Below are positions 15,443 to 23,725 of a stretch of 64,000 bases of DNA, piece by piece; within the stretch, counting starts at the first letter, position 1, and each line of letters begins with the position of its first letter. A model generated the notes under the pieces. It was not told the DNA's origin, made no database searches, and saw nothing but the letters and a program-made list of their open reading frames with translations. The stretch covers positions 202,729-266,728 of the forward strand of contig JAJUIB010000001.1 in NCBI GenBank assembly GCA_029265615.1, read 5' to 3'. Source of the stretch: Spirochaetota bacterium. Lineage in GTDB: Bacteria; Spirochaetota; Spirochaetia; Treponematales; Rectinemataceae. Position numbers and translations under genes: made by a program.

Positions 15443-17742
15443 CGCTTCGCTTCACCCGCCTGTACGCCGCCCCCGCGTAGCGGAGCCGAAGCGGCAAGCT
15501 CGTAGGTCCCGGGGAGGAGTTCGCCAGAGGGGGGTACTTCGAACGAGCCGAGCGGCTCAAGGTAGCGTGCGACAAGGACTATACGTGCACTCGTCCCCTC
15601 GGGCGTGGCAAGTTCGACTTTAAGGGGATTGGGCGGGTTTTCGCCGACGAAAATTTCGACCGAGCGGCCGTCAAGTGCGGAGAGATACGGGAGCGAGCAG
15701 TCATGCACGTGGAGATCGCGCTCGCTCTCGAGCCGAATCGCAAGCGCCACAGCGGGCCGGGCGCAGGCGATGCGCACCGTGAAAAGCTCGCGTCCCAAAA
15801 AGGCGCGGCTCTTCGACGATATGTCCACAAAGCGCCGTGCTTCGGCGACCGACGCGTAGGCACGATCGGACCGAGCGCCGGGCGCAGGTGAAATTTTGAG
15901 CGGCACGCCGTTTCGCGTAAGCACAGGAGCATCTAGGCGATGGTTCGCCGCGACTTCGACAGAGGCCAGCCCTGCATCCTGATCAACGCGCTCGGAAAGG
16001 CGGAGCCGGGCCGTCTGGGCTTCGCCGAGGATGGCGGCGAAGCCGGCACCCAACGCAACCGCCTCGACGAGGGCCGCGGCGCAGAGGAAGAACAGCACTT
16101 CGACGCGACGCCCCCGGACGCTGTGCGGACGGAAAAAGAGTAGCGGACTTGCGGTGAAGGTATTGAAGGGAAGGACAGCGGCGGCGAGAAGAAACGCCTC
16201 GCCAGCACCTGGCGCGACAAGGCGCCGGAAAAAGCCAAGCGGGGGCCGCGCGACAAGATCGCCTGCGAGGAGGAACAGCGGCGCGTACATGAGGAGGCAT
16301 GCGGCAAGACTCGCCCATGGCTTTCGCGCAAGCAGCGAAAACCCGCAGGCAAAAAAAGCCCAGACAAAGTAGAACGCAAAGGGTGGAGAAACCGCGCCAA
16401 ACACAAACACATCGGCGCCGAGGCAGACCAATGCGGCGAACTCGTAAAAATAGGGGTTCGGGCTCAAGAGGCCAAAGCGCACGGCAAGGGAGATCGCCGC
16501 GAGCGTGAGAAAAAAAGCGCCTGAAAGCCGCGCCGCCGCAAAGGACCGCGGCGCAAGAAGCACGTAGTCGGCGGATCCGAAAGCCGCAGCCTCGAAGCGC
16601 GCAACAATGGCGCCGGCTAAGTAAACGAGGGCCGTCAGCACGAAGAGGGAGGCAAGTTGTGTAAGCGTCGCGGGGAGGCGCGCGTAAAACTTCCCTGCTG
16701 CCTCGGGCTTCACCGCGGCGAAGAGGATCACAAGGCCGCCAGTACAGGCGATCACGATGACGAGAAAGACGATGTAGGGCTTTTCACGAAGGACAAACGA
16801 CGCCCTTCCGAGCTGAAAGCTCAGGTAGTGGCGGTCCCAGGTATCGCGAAAGCCCTCCGCCTCCGATGCATAGAGTGCATCGGTAAACCGGAAAAATCCA
16901 CGTTCGAACTCGGTCATGGTAGCGGGGGCCCGCCCCTCCCCCGCAAGCTCGACGGCGGGGATGCCCGCCTCGAGATAGGGGCGAATCGGACTCTCGGCCT
17001 CGGAAAAACCGAGCCGCGATATCTGCATGCGGTTAGCCGCAAGACGATACGGGAGGCCCGAGTCGGCGAGGGCCGAACGGACACGTTCGTAATGCCAATA
17101 GGGAGACAGGGTCGTACCGCCTGAGTTCCGTAGCGCGACACTCTCAGGTGGCGCGTCGAAGGAGAGGTACACGACAGCGAGCGGCTCGCGGCCAGACGAG
17201 GCATCGATCCACGAAGCCGATCCGTACGCAAGGCCCGCATCCTCGGCGCTATGCGCGGCGTAACGTCCGCGCCGTTCCGCACCAAGAAAGACAAAGGACA
17301 CCGTAACCGGAAGAGCTTCTCCGCACGCCGCGCGAGCGCCTAAGCGCTCCATCTCGGCAAGGGCGACCGCGAGGGCGGCGTCGCCCTCGTCATCGGGACC
17401 GTCGGCGTGCGCGCCAAGCGGAACCGTGAACACAAGGCGGTCCTCGCGCAGGCCCGGAAGCGTCGCCTCAAGGAGACTTGAATAGGCGTGCCCAATGCCG
17501 GATCGCGCAAGCGGGAGCGCGACGAGCGACAGGCCCGCACGTTTGGCTACATCCGTTACCAGTGCCGCCGCAGCGCGCTCTCCGTCCGAGTTTTCGACAC
17601 GGCGGCCGAAAGAAGCAAGGCGCTCCCGGTACATAAGCGCGCGGGAGGCGGCCTGCGTCCCTTCCGCCGCGGCGGGGACGGCTAGCGCGAGCCCAAAGAC
17701 GAGCGCAGCGAGAGAGAGGAGGAGGCGGGGCGCAGAATTCAC
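15439..17742 (-). CDS. M28-peptidase-like polytopic membrane protein, 767 aa
   Basis: A signal sequence is followed by an ~300-residue exported domain resembling zinc aminopeptidases of family M28. VPLGAHADGPDDEGDAAL corresponds to the GAHyD...D metal-ligand region. A FLGAERRGRY segment stands where the catalytic EE-G-x-x-GS motif is expected, so active-site conservation is incomplete. From about residue 325 there are at least seven or eight hydrophobic helices, then a C-terminal beta-rich exported domain. This order recalls ERMP1/GPAA1-like proteins. The open frame begins at ATG 17754, but that ATG lies inside the -10 box (TATGCT); GTG 17742, 7 bases after the box, is preferred. Function unknown; a membrane-tethered hydrolase or a binding relic are both possible. 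Confidence 0.72.
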   Translation of the reverse strand: MNSAPRLLLSLAALVFGLALAVPAAAEGTQAASRALMYRERLASFGRRVENSDGERAAAALVTDVAKRAGLSLVALPLARSGIGHAYSSLLEATLPGLREDRLVFTVPLGAHADGPDDEGDAALAVALAEMERLGARAACGEALPVTVSFVFLGAERRGRYAAHSAEDAGLAYGSASWIDASSGREPLAVVYLSFDAPPESVALRNSGGTTLSPYWHYERVRSALADSGLPYRLAANRMQISRLGFSEAESPIRPYLEAGIPAVELAGEGRAPATMTEFERGFFRFTDALYASEAEGFRDTWDRHYLSFQLGRASFVLREKPYIVFLVIVIACTGGLVILFAAVKPEAAGKFYARLPATLTQLASLFVLTALVYLAGAIVARFEAAAFGSADYVLLAPRSFAAARLSGAFFLTLAAISLAVRFGLLSPNPYFYEFAALVCLGADVFVFGAVSPPFAFYFVWAFFACGFSLLARKPWASLAACLLMYAPLFLLAGDLVARPPLGFFRRLVAPGAGEAFLLAAAVLPFNTFTASPLLFFRPHSVRGRRVEVLFFLCAAALVEAVALGAGFAAILGEAQTARLRLSERVDQDAGLASVEVAANHRLDAPVLTRNGVPLKISPAPGARSDRAYASVAEARRFVDISSKSRAFLGRELFTVRIACARPAVALAIRLESERDLHVHDCSLPYLSALDGRSVEIFVGENPPNPLKVELATPEGTSARIVLVARYLEPLGSFEVPPSGELLPGTYELAASAPLRGGGVQAGEAKR

Positions 17743-17749
17743 GGGAAGG

Positions 17750-17779
17750 AGCATAGGGATGCGCGAAGGCTTCCGTCAA
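17750..17779 (-). promoter_or_regulatory. Promoter of the M28-like gene and dinB (leaderless layout)
   Basis: On the minus strand TTGACG (17779-17774), an 18-base spacer and TATGCT (17755-17750) are followed after 7 bases by GTG 17742. The ATG at 17754 would be upstream of the transcript. Confidence 0.65.
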
Positions 17780-17784
17780 TACTG

Positions 17785-17813
17785 TTTACCCGGCGCCGAT
17801 AATGGGGTATACT
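17785..17813 (+). promoter_or_regulatory. Promoter of the HATPase-like spirochaetal gene
   Basis: TTTACC (17785-17790), a 17-base spacer and TATACT (17808-17813) predict a start near 17820 and exclude the upstream in-frame ATG at 17802. Confidence 0.68.
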
Positions 17814-17846
17814 GACCTCCGCCGATTCGGGGGAACCAGGGCCGAG

Positions 17847-19007
17847 ATGCAGGAAAGAAAAAGCCTTCTTGATTTACCCATCAAAGCCGTCCTCACCGAG
17901 GAGGGGACGACGTTCTTCATCCGCAAAGGGAAGAACCTCAAGAAATTCAAGCTCGCCGACAACGTCGAAGAGTATGGCATCATCCTCGACAGCTTCAGCC
18001 CCGCCTCGCTCCAAAGGATGATACTCGTCGACTACATCGCCAAGGTGGAGATATCGAAAGGCGAGTTCATGTCCTCCCGCCAGGAGATCATGGATCTCTC
18101 GAAGCTTATCGTCTATTCGATGCTCTACCGCCAGTACGATTCCTACATTTTCGCGCGGGTACTCGCAAGCGACGTGATCAAAAAATGGAACCGCCTCAAC
18201 CCAGCGAACATCATCGACGACAAAACCCGGATCAACGACGCATTTCTCCAGTCCGTCCTCAAGGACAAAGAGAAGGACCTCCGCGAGATTAAGGAACAGA
18301 TACTTGCGCCGATGTGCGCCTACATAAGCAAAAACTCCTCGCTGCTCCCCGAGGAGAAAAACATCCAGCTCCTCCTTTCGGAAAAATTCCTCGGCAACTT
18401 ACGGCCCTTCACCTGGTTCATCATTGCAAAATTCAGGGGCTCTGAAGGCTACGACCAGCTACTCAAGGACATCCGCACCTCGCTCGCCGAGTACATGGAA
18501 AAATCGAAGATCGCCGAATACGTCTCGCTCATGATTATGGAGCTTGCGATGAACGCCGAGAACTCCAACCTCAAACGCGAGGCGAAGGCGATATTCAAGG
18601 GCGCGGTCGACATGAACGCCGTGCTCTTCGATCCCAATATCCGCAGGCAGGTGATCGACTCACTCGAGCGCCGCGGCGAGCTCGTCTACCTCTCGTGGAA
18701 GCTCGGCTCGCGGAGCGCCTCGATCGGCACGCAGGGGCGGCTTCAGATCACGCTTTACAACAAGGAATCCGAGTATCGCGACATGAAAGAGGCCTTTGAC
18801 GACCGCAAAAACGCGGATCTCAAGAAGAAAAGCCTCCTCGACTTTTACAAGCAGCTCCCCGACGGCGAGGCGAACGCCGAACTAGGGCTTTACTACCTTT
18901 CATATCTTTCCGAAGCCTGCGAAAAGGTGAACGTAAAATTCGAATCCCTCGTCAACCAGCTCCCCGGCTCCGATCTCACCGTGATCACCCTTGTGCTGAA
19001 CCTCTAA
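17847..19007 (+). CDS. Conserved-looking cytosolic protein with HATPase-like C-terminal motifs, 386 aa
   Basis: I do not recognise a named family. There is no signal peptide or membrane segment. The C-terminal half carries features like a GHKL/HATPase_c fold: an N-box-like ELAMNAENSN, a strand LQITLYNKES where the G1 region would be, and GLYYLSYLSEACEKVNVKFESL followed by a final strand LTVITLVLNL as in histidine-kinase or anti-sigma ATPases. The DxGxG box is not present, so ATP binding is doubtful. The N-terminal half (LLDLPIKAVLTEEG, KKFKLADNVEEYG) could be a separate small domain. ATG 17847 was chosen because the promoter removes the earlier ATG; GGGGGA at 17829-17834 is a distant ribosome binding site. 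It may be a degenerate kinase-like regulator. Confidence 0.68.
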   Translation: MQERKSLLDLPIKAVLTEEGTTFFIRKGKNLKKFKLADNVEEYGIILDSFSPASLQRMILVDYIAKVEISKGEFMSSRQEIMDLSKLIVYSMLYRQYDSYIFARVLASDVIKKWNRLNPANIIDDKTRINDAFLQSVLKDKEKDLREIKEQILAPMCAYISKNSSLLPEEKNIQLLLSEKFLGNLRPFTWFIIAKFRGSEGYDQLLKDIRTSLAEYMEKSKIAEYVSLMIMELAMNAENSNLKREAKAIFKGAVDMNAVLFDPNIRRQVIDSLERRGELVYLSWKLGSRSASIGTQGRLQITLYNKESEYRDMKEAFDDRKNADLKKKSLLDFYKQLPDGEANAELGLYYLSYLSEACEKVNVKFESLVNQLPGSDLTVITLVLNL

Positions 19008-19080
19008 GTCCCCGCGCAGAGTGACACGTTGTGCGATTCATTCTGCCGCGGCGCGGCCGATCCGGGTTTGACAGCATTCC

Positions 19081-19107
19081 TTGACACGGAAAAGCCTTTT
19101 CTATAGT
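19081..19107 (+). promoter_or_regulatory. Probable promoter of ppdK
   Basis: TTGACA (19081-19086) and TATAGT (19102-19107) are separated by 15 bases, or TAGTTT (19104-19109) by 17. Another TTGACA lies at 19068-19073. The leader would be about 37 bases, with GGAGGA (19135-19140) 10 bases before the ATG. Confidence 0.55.
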
Positions 19108-19150
19108 TTTATGCGGTATTCATACGTCCAGCACGGAGGAATCAGCACAG

Positions 19151-22108
19151 ATGGCCAAGACCAAGTTCGTCTACGCCTTTGGCGGTGGCGTCGCGGAAGG
19201 CGCCGGAATCAGTAAGGACATTCTCGGCGGCAAGGGCGCCGGCCTCATGGAGATGACCGAGATCGGCCTCCCCGTCCCCGCCGGCTTTACGATCGGTATT
19301 CCCGCCTGCGAGGAATACTACAAGAACGGGAGGAAGCTCCCGAAGGCCATCGTCGACGAGGTGAAGGCCCACGTCGCGAAGCTCGAAAAGACCGTCGGCA
19401 AAAAGCTCGGCGACCCGAAGGACCCCCTCCTCGTCTCCGTGCGTTCCGGCGCCGCCCGCTCCATGCCCGGTATGCTCGAAACGATCCTCAACCTCGGCCT
19501 CAACGACAAATCGGTCGAGGGCCTTGCCGCCAAGACGAACAATCCGCGCTTCGCCTATGACTCCTACCGCCGCTTCATCCAGATGTATTCCACTACCGCC
19601 ATGGGCCTCTCCAAGGAGCCGATGGAGGAGATGCTCGGCGAGATGAAGCGCAAGCTCGGCGTCAAGAACGATACCGACCTCAGCGCGGAGAACCTCAAGG
19701 CGCTCTGCGAGGAGTTCAAGGCCTTCTACAAGAAGCACAAAAAGGAAGAGTTCCCGCAGGATCCAATGCAGCAGCTCTGGGGCGCGATCGACGCGGTCTT
19801 CAACTCCTGGGAGGCCGAGAAGTCCGTAACCTACCGCCGCGTTGAGAAAATCACCGATCTTAAAGGCACCGCGGTCAACGTCGTCCAGATGGTGTTTGGC
19901 AACAAGGGCGACACCTCCGGCACGGGCGTCTGCTTCACCCGCGACCCGAACACGGGCGAGAACGTCTTCTACGGCGACTGCCTTATCAACGCACAGGGCG
20001 AGGACGTCGTCGCCGGCATCCGCACGCCGATGAAACTCGCCGAGCTCGAAACCCGCCTACCCAAGGCCTACAAGCAGCTCTGCCAGGTCCGCAAGATTCT
20101 TGAGAAGAACTTTAAAGAGATGCAGGACCTCGAGTTCACCATCGAGGACGAGAAGCTCTACATGCTTCAGTGCCGCACCGGCAAGCGCCTTCCTGCGGCG
20201 GCCTTCAAGATCGCCGTCGACATGGTGAACGAAAAGCTCATCACGAAGGAAGAGGCGATCGCCCGCATTACCCCCGAGCAGATCGAAGGCGTGTTCTACC
20301 CTGTTATCGACGTGGCCGCCGTTGGCGCGGCGAAGCTCAAGGAGCTCAAGATCGCCACGGGTATCGATGCCGTCCCCGGAGCCGCTGCCGGTAAGCTTGT
20401 CTTCACCGCCGAGGAGGCCGAGCGCCGCGCCAATCTCGATGAAAAAGTGATCCTCATCCGCAAGGAGACAAGCCCCGAGGATGTCGGCGGCATGCACGCC
20501 GCCCAGGGCATCCTCACCGCGACCGGCGGCAAAACCTCCCATGCGGCGGTCGTCGCGCGCGGCTGGGGCAAGTGCTGCGTCGTCGGTTGCGAGGCGCTCG
20601 ATATCGATGAAAAGTCGAAGACCGTCAAGGTTGGCGGCAAGGTGCTCAAAGAGGGCGACGAGGTGACCCTCAACGGCACGACGGGCGAGGTTTACCTCAC
20701 CGCGCTCCCCCTCAAAAAGCCCGAGCAGACCAAGGAATTCAAAACCCTCCTTTCCTGGTGCGACGAAATTCGCGCGCTCAAGGTCCGTACCAACGCCGAT
20801 ACCCCCTATGACGCCGCGAAGGCCGTCGAACTCGGCGCTGAGGGCATCGGCCTCTGCCGCACGGAGCACATGTTCTTCGACACCGAGGAGCGCCGCCTGG
20901 CCATCCAGGAGATGATCGTCGCCGACAGCCTCGAGGCGCGCAAAAAGGCGCTCGCCAAGCTTCTCCCCTTCCAGCAGGCCGACTTTGAGGGCATTTTCAA
21001 GGCGATGGACGGGAAGCCCGTCACCATCCGCCTCATCGACCCGCCGCTCCACGAGTTCACGCCCAAGGATGATGCGGGTGTCCAAAAGCTTGCTAAGGTG
21101 ACCGGGATGACGCCTGAGAAGATCAAGCTCCGTTGCGATCAGCTCCACGAGTCTAATCCGATGCTCGGACACCGTGGCTGCCGCCTCTGCATTACCTACC
21201 CCGAGATTCTCGAGATGCAGGTGACCGCAATCATCCAGGCCGCCGTCAACATGGAGAAAAAGGGCATCAAGGTCCTCCCTGAGATCATGATCCCCCTCAC
21301 GATCGATCGCAAGGAGCTCAAGATCCTCGTCGATCAGGGGCGCGCCATTGCGGATGCCATCATCAAAAAGGCTAATTCCAAGGTCGAGTACCTCATGGGC
21401 ACGATGATCGAAATTCCGCGCGCCGCGCTCATGGCCGATGAGATCGCCGAAGTCGCCGAGTTCTTCTCCTGCGGCACGAACGATCTCACCCAGATGACAC
21501 TTGGTCTCTCCCGCGACGATGCGGGCAGGTTCCTCCCCGATTACGTCAAGTCAGAAAAGGAAGGCGGCAAGGCCATTTTCGCCATCGACCCCTTTGTCAG
21601 CCTTGACCAGTCGGGCGTCGGTCAGCTTGTCAAAATGGCGATCGAAAAGGGTCGCGCCACGCGGAAGAACCTCAAGGTCGGCATCTGCGGTGAGCATGGC
21701 GGCGAAGCCAGGTCGGTCAAGTTCTGCCACGCTGTGGGCATGAATTACGTCTCCTGCTCGCCCTACCGCGTGCCCATAGCGCGCCTCGCCGCGGCCCAGG
21801 CGGTCATCGAGCAGAAGCAGGCCGCCAAGCAGGCAAAGGCCGCTCCTGCCACAAAGGCGAAGACGGCGACGAAAGCCGCTCCCGCCAAGGCCGCCGCAAC
21901 CAAGACGCTCGAGAAAAAAGTCGCCGCCCCGAAGACAAAGGCCGCGACCAAAGTCGCTTCCACAAAGACCGCTCCCGCCAAGGCCGCCGCAACCAAGACG
22001 CTCGAGAAAAAAGTCGCCGCCTCGAAGGCGAAGGCCGTAGCCAAGACTCCCGCGGCCACGAAGCGGACGACAAAGGTAGCCAAGCCCGCCCCGAAGAAGG
22101 CGAAATAG
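19151..22108 (+). CDS. ppdK: Pyruvate, phosphate dikinase with lysine/alanine-rich C-terminal tail, 985 aa
   Basis: PPDK interconverts pyruvate, ATP and Pi with phosphoenolpyruvate, AMP and PPi, a reversible step used in PPi-linked glycolysis. The N-terminal ATP-grasp domain begins GGKGAGLMEMTEIGLPVPAGF. The phospho-histidine is H464 in GGKTSHAAVVARG, where the usual Met is Lys461. The PEP/pyruvate barrel has GIGLCRTEHMFF and EFFSCGTNDLTQMTLGLSRDD. The enzyme proper ends near YRVPIARLAAAQAVIEQ at about residue 890. The last ~93 residues are almost only Lys, Ala, Thr, Pro and Val, like histone H1 or HU tails, with an internal repeat (APAKAAATKTLEKKVAA twice). The GGAGGA site and ATG 19151 fix the start. 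It is monocistronic, with a strong terminator. Confidence 0.97.
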   Translation: MAKTKFVYAFGGGVAEGAGISKDILGGKGAGLMEMTEIGLPVPAGFTIGIPACEEYYKNGRKLPKAIVDEVKAHVAKLEKTVGKKLGDPKDPLLVSVRSGAARSMPGMLETILNLGLNDKSVEGLAAKTNNPRFAYDSYRRFIQMYSTTAMGLSKEPMEEMLGEMKRKLGVKNDTDLSAENLKALCEEFKAFYKKHKKEEFPQDPMQQLWGAIDAVFNSWEAEKSVTYRRVEKITDLKGTAVNVVQMVFGNKGDTSGTGVCFTRDPNTGENVFYGDCLINAQGEDVVAGIRTPMKLAELETRLPKAYKQLCQVRKILEKNFKEMQDLEFTIEDEKLYMLQCRTGKRLPAAAFKIAVDMVNEKLITKEEAIARITPEQIEGVFYPVIDVAAVGAAKLKELKIATGIDAVPGAAAGKLVFTAEEAERRANLDEKVILIRKETSPEDVGGMHAAQGILTATGGKTSHAAVVARGWGKCCVVGCEALDIDEKSKTVKVGGKVLKEGDEVTLNGTTGEVYLTALPLKKPEQTKEFKTLLSWCDEIRALKVRTNADTPYDAAKAVELGAEGIGLCRTEHMFFDTEERRLAIQEMIVADSLEARKKALAKLLPFQQADFEGIFKAMDGKPVTIRLIDPPLHEFTPKDDAGVQKLAKVTGMTPEKIKLRCDQLHESNPMLGHRGCRLCITYPEILEMQVTAIIQAAVNMEKKGIKVLPEIMIPLTIDRKELKILVDQGRAIADAIIKKANSKVEYLMGTMIEIPRAALMADEIAEVAEFFSCGTNDLTQMTLGLSRDDAGRFLPDYVKSEKEGGKAIFAIDPFVSLDQSGVGQLVKMAIEKGRATRKNLKVGICGEHGGEARSVKFCHAVGMNYVSCSPYRVPIARLAAAQAVIEQKQAAKQAKAAPATKAKTATKAAPAKAAATKTLEKKVAAPKTKAATKVASTKTAPAKAAATKTLEKKVAASKAKAVAKTPAATKRTTKVAKPAPKKAK
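21878..22021 (+). repeat. Direct repeat inside ppdK, period 93 bp
   Basis: A 51-base block at 21878-21928 is repeated identically at 21971-22021, in frame, encoding APAKAAATKTLEKKVAA in both copies. Weaker similarity extends on both sides. The exact identity suggests recent duplication or gene conversion. Confidence 0.9.
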
Positions 22109-22127
22109 GCGCACGCCAGCTACTAAG

Positions 22128-22162
22128 GAGGCCGCCCTTGTTGGGGCGGCCTCTTCTTTTTT
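22128..22162 (+). terminator. Intrinsic terminator of ppdK
   Basis: A perfect 10-bp stem (GAGGCCGCCC at 22128-22137, GGGCGGCCTC at 22144-22153) with a 6-base loop is followed by TTCTTTTTT. It lies 20 bases after the ppdK stop and just before the end of the convergent dtd gene. Confidence 0.93.
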
Positions 22163-22171
22163 GTGTGTACT

Positions 22172-22621
22172 TTAGAACTGGCGCTTTGAGTCGAGAAGAA
22201 TGGTCACGGGACCAAGATTTGTATAGGAGACGCGCATCTCGGCCTGAAATTCACCCGTTTCGACACGGAGCCCTTCGCCGCGTAGGCACTCGACAAAACG
22301 CTCGTAAAGCGCCTTCGCAAGTTCGGGAGGCGCCGCATCGGAATAGGAGGGGCGCCGTCCTTTTCGCGCATCGGCATAGAGCGTGAACTGCGATATCACG
22401 AGCGCCGCGCCCCCCTCGTCGAGGACCGAGCGGTTCATTTTTCCCTCGGCATCCTCGAAGATGCGGAGGTTGGCCGCCTTTTCGGCGAGCCACGCTGCAT
22501 CCGTAGCTTCGTCATCCCGACCAACGCCCAAATAGACAAGAATGCCGCGCGTAATCGCGCCAACGGACCTCCCCTCGACCGTCACGCGCGCGTCTTCGAC
22601 GCGCTGCAGCACCATCCGCAT
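22172..22621 (-). CDS. dtd: D-aminoacyl-tRNA deacylase, 149 aa
   Basis: Dtd hydrolyses D-amino acids from mischarged tRNA in the cytoplasm. The [17 protein letters not shown] motif and the C-terminal [11 protein letters not shown] motif are diagnostic, and [14 protein letters not shown] is the typical N-terminus. The length is normal. GGAG lies just before ATG 22621, which is 3 bases after the stop of the TPR membrane protein gene, so it is the last gene of the 25.8-22.2 kb operon. Its place in an operon of envelope proteins is probably transcriptional economy rather than function. Confidence 0.96.
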   Translation of the reverse strand: MRMVLQRVEDARVTVEGRSVGAITRGILVYLGVGRDDEATDAAWLAEKAANLRIFEDAEGKMNRSVLDEGGAALVISQFTLYADARKGRRPSYSDAAPPELAKALYERFVECLRGEGLRVETGEFQAEMRVSYTNLGPVTILLDSKRQF

Positions 22622-22624
22622 ACC

Positions 22625-23722
22625 TTACTCCTCTGGAAGCTCATGCACGGCAAGCGCCTCGAGTGAAAAGCCCGATCCGTCGCCCGCTGCGCGAATCACA
22701 GCGAGGAGCTCGAAGGGGCGCTCGGGCGGCACCGCGACGGCAGGATCCGCGAAGCGGGACGGCACAACGCCCTCAAGCCGGGTCTTCTTCTCGTACCCGA
22801 CCAAAAAATCGAACGAGGAGCCGCGTGCATCAACAATGAGGTTGGCCGCCCGGCCCTTCCATGCAACCGCGCATCCTTCGTAGAGGCGCGGATCGCGGCG
22901 CACCTCAGCGTAGCTTGGCACATCGCGAAGGCGTTGCCAGTCGGGCACTTCGGCATAGGCGCGGAGAGAACGCGCTTTTTCCTTGATCGCAGCCTGCGCG
23001 TTCGAGCCTTCAAGGCGGTTAAGCTCGACGAGAGCGGCGTTGTCGCGGAATGCCTGGAAGAGCGCCTTGGCGCGGTCGAAGGCGGCAAGCGCCTCCTTTT
23101 CGGTGAGCACATAGCGACTTGTCCCGGCGGCCCCCACGGGGTCGGCACGCTCGCGCGCAGAGAGCTCGACCGCCGCCACACCGGGCCGGGGAACGCGAGA
23201 GGCAGAAAGCCGCGCATACGCGGCCCTGCCAAGCGGCAGGGCAAGCGCGACGGCAGCGAGAAGCGCCAGCACGGCAAGAGCGCGGAACAGCGCGGGGCTG
23301 AGTCCCTTGGGGCGCGGGTAAAACCGCGTTATGCCCCCCGAATCTATAAGCTCGGCAAGCCGTTCAGCCGAATACCCTCGTCGGATAAAATCGAGCCCCC
23401 GCCGCGCACAGCGGTCGCGCGGCCGTGATTCAAGAACCGCAAGGTAGAGCGCGACCGCCTTTTCCGTTTCGCCCCGCCTGAGCGAGAGGGACGCCAGGGC
23501 AAGCTTCACCTCGGGATCCGCGGGCTCAAGCTGTTCGGCGCGCTTAAGGTACGTGAAGGCGCCACTTCCATCGCCCGTCCAGAGACAGGAAAGCCCGAGA
23601 AGGCGGTAGAAGCGCGCCGAATCGCGATAAAGGGGGACTTGGGGTTCGAGGAGCGCGATGACCTCCGCAAAGCGGCGACGGGCCGCGAGGCGGCCTGCGC
23701 GGTCGAGAACGGATCCTGCCAT
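22625..23722 (-). CDS. TPR protein with one transmembrane helix and C-terminal domain, 365 aa
   Basis: Residues 1-115 are three TPR-like helical hairpins (RRFAEVIALLEPQVPLY, YRLLGLSCLWTGDGSGAFTYLKRAEQLEP, ALASLSLRRGETEKAVALYLAVLES). After a basic linker comes one membrane helix (about 146-167, LFRALAVLALLAAVALALPLG). The C-terminal part, probably on the other side of the membrane, has a helical section (LTEKEALAAFDRAKALFQAF) and a small beta domain (YEGCAVAWKGRAANLIVDARGSS) that recalls an OB-like fold. No family name is justified. It lies between a secreted protein gene and dtd with gaps of 3 bases each. Confidence 0.75.
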   Translation of the reverse strand: MAGSVLDRAGRLAARRRFAEVIALLEPQVPLYRDSARFYRLLGLSCLWTGDGSGAFTYLKRAEQLEPADPEVKLALASLSLRRGETEKAVALYLAVLESRPRDRCARRGLDFIRRGYSAERLAELIDSGGITRFYPRPKGLSPALFRALAVLALLAAVALALPLGRAAYARLSASRVPRPGVAAVELSARERADPVGAAGTSRYVLTEKEALAAFDRAKALFQAFRDNAALVELNRLEGSNAQAAIKEKARSLRAYAEVPDWQRLRDVPSYAEVRRDPRLYEGCAVAWKGRAANLIVDARGSSFDFLVGYEKKTRLEGVVPSRFADPAVAVPPERPFELLAVIRAAGDGSGFSLEALAVHELPEE

Positions 23723-23725
23723 CGG

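Noticed and set aside
19151..19160. SAM riboswitch or T-box control of metG or ppdK
   Set aside because: metG has no leader and the ppdK leader is about 37 bases, too short for either element.
20057..21172. Open frame opposite ppdK (371 codons)
   Set aside because: It lies opposite the PPDK PEP-binding region and has Leu/Glu-rich composition typical of a shadow frame.
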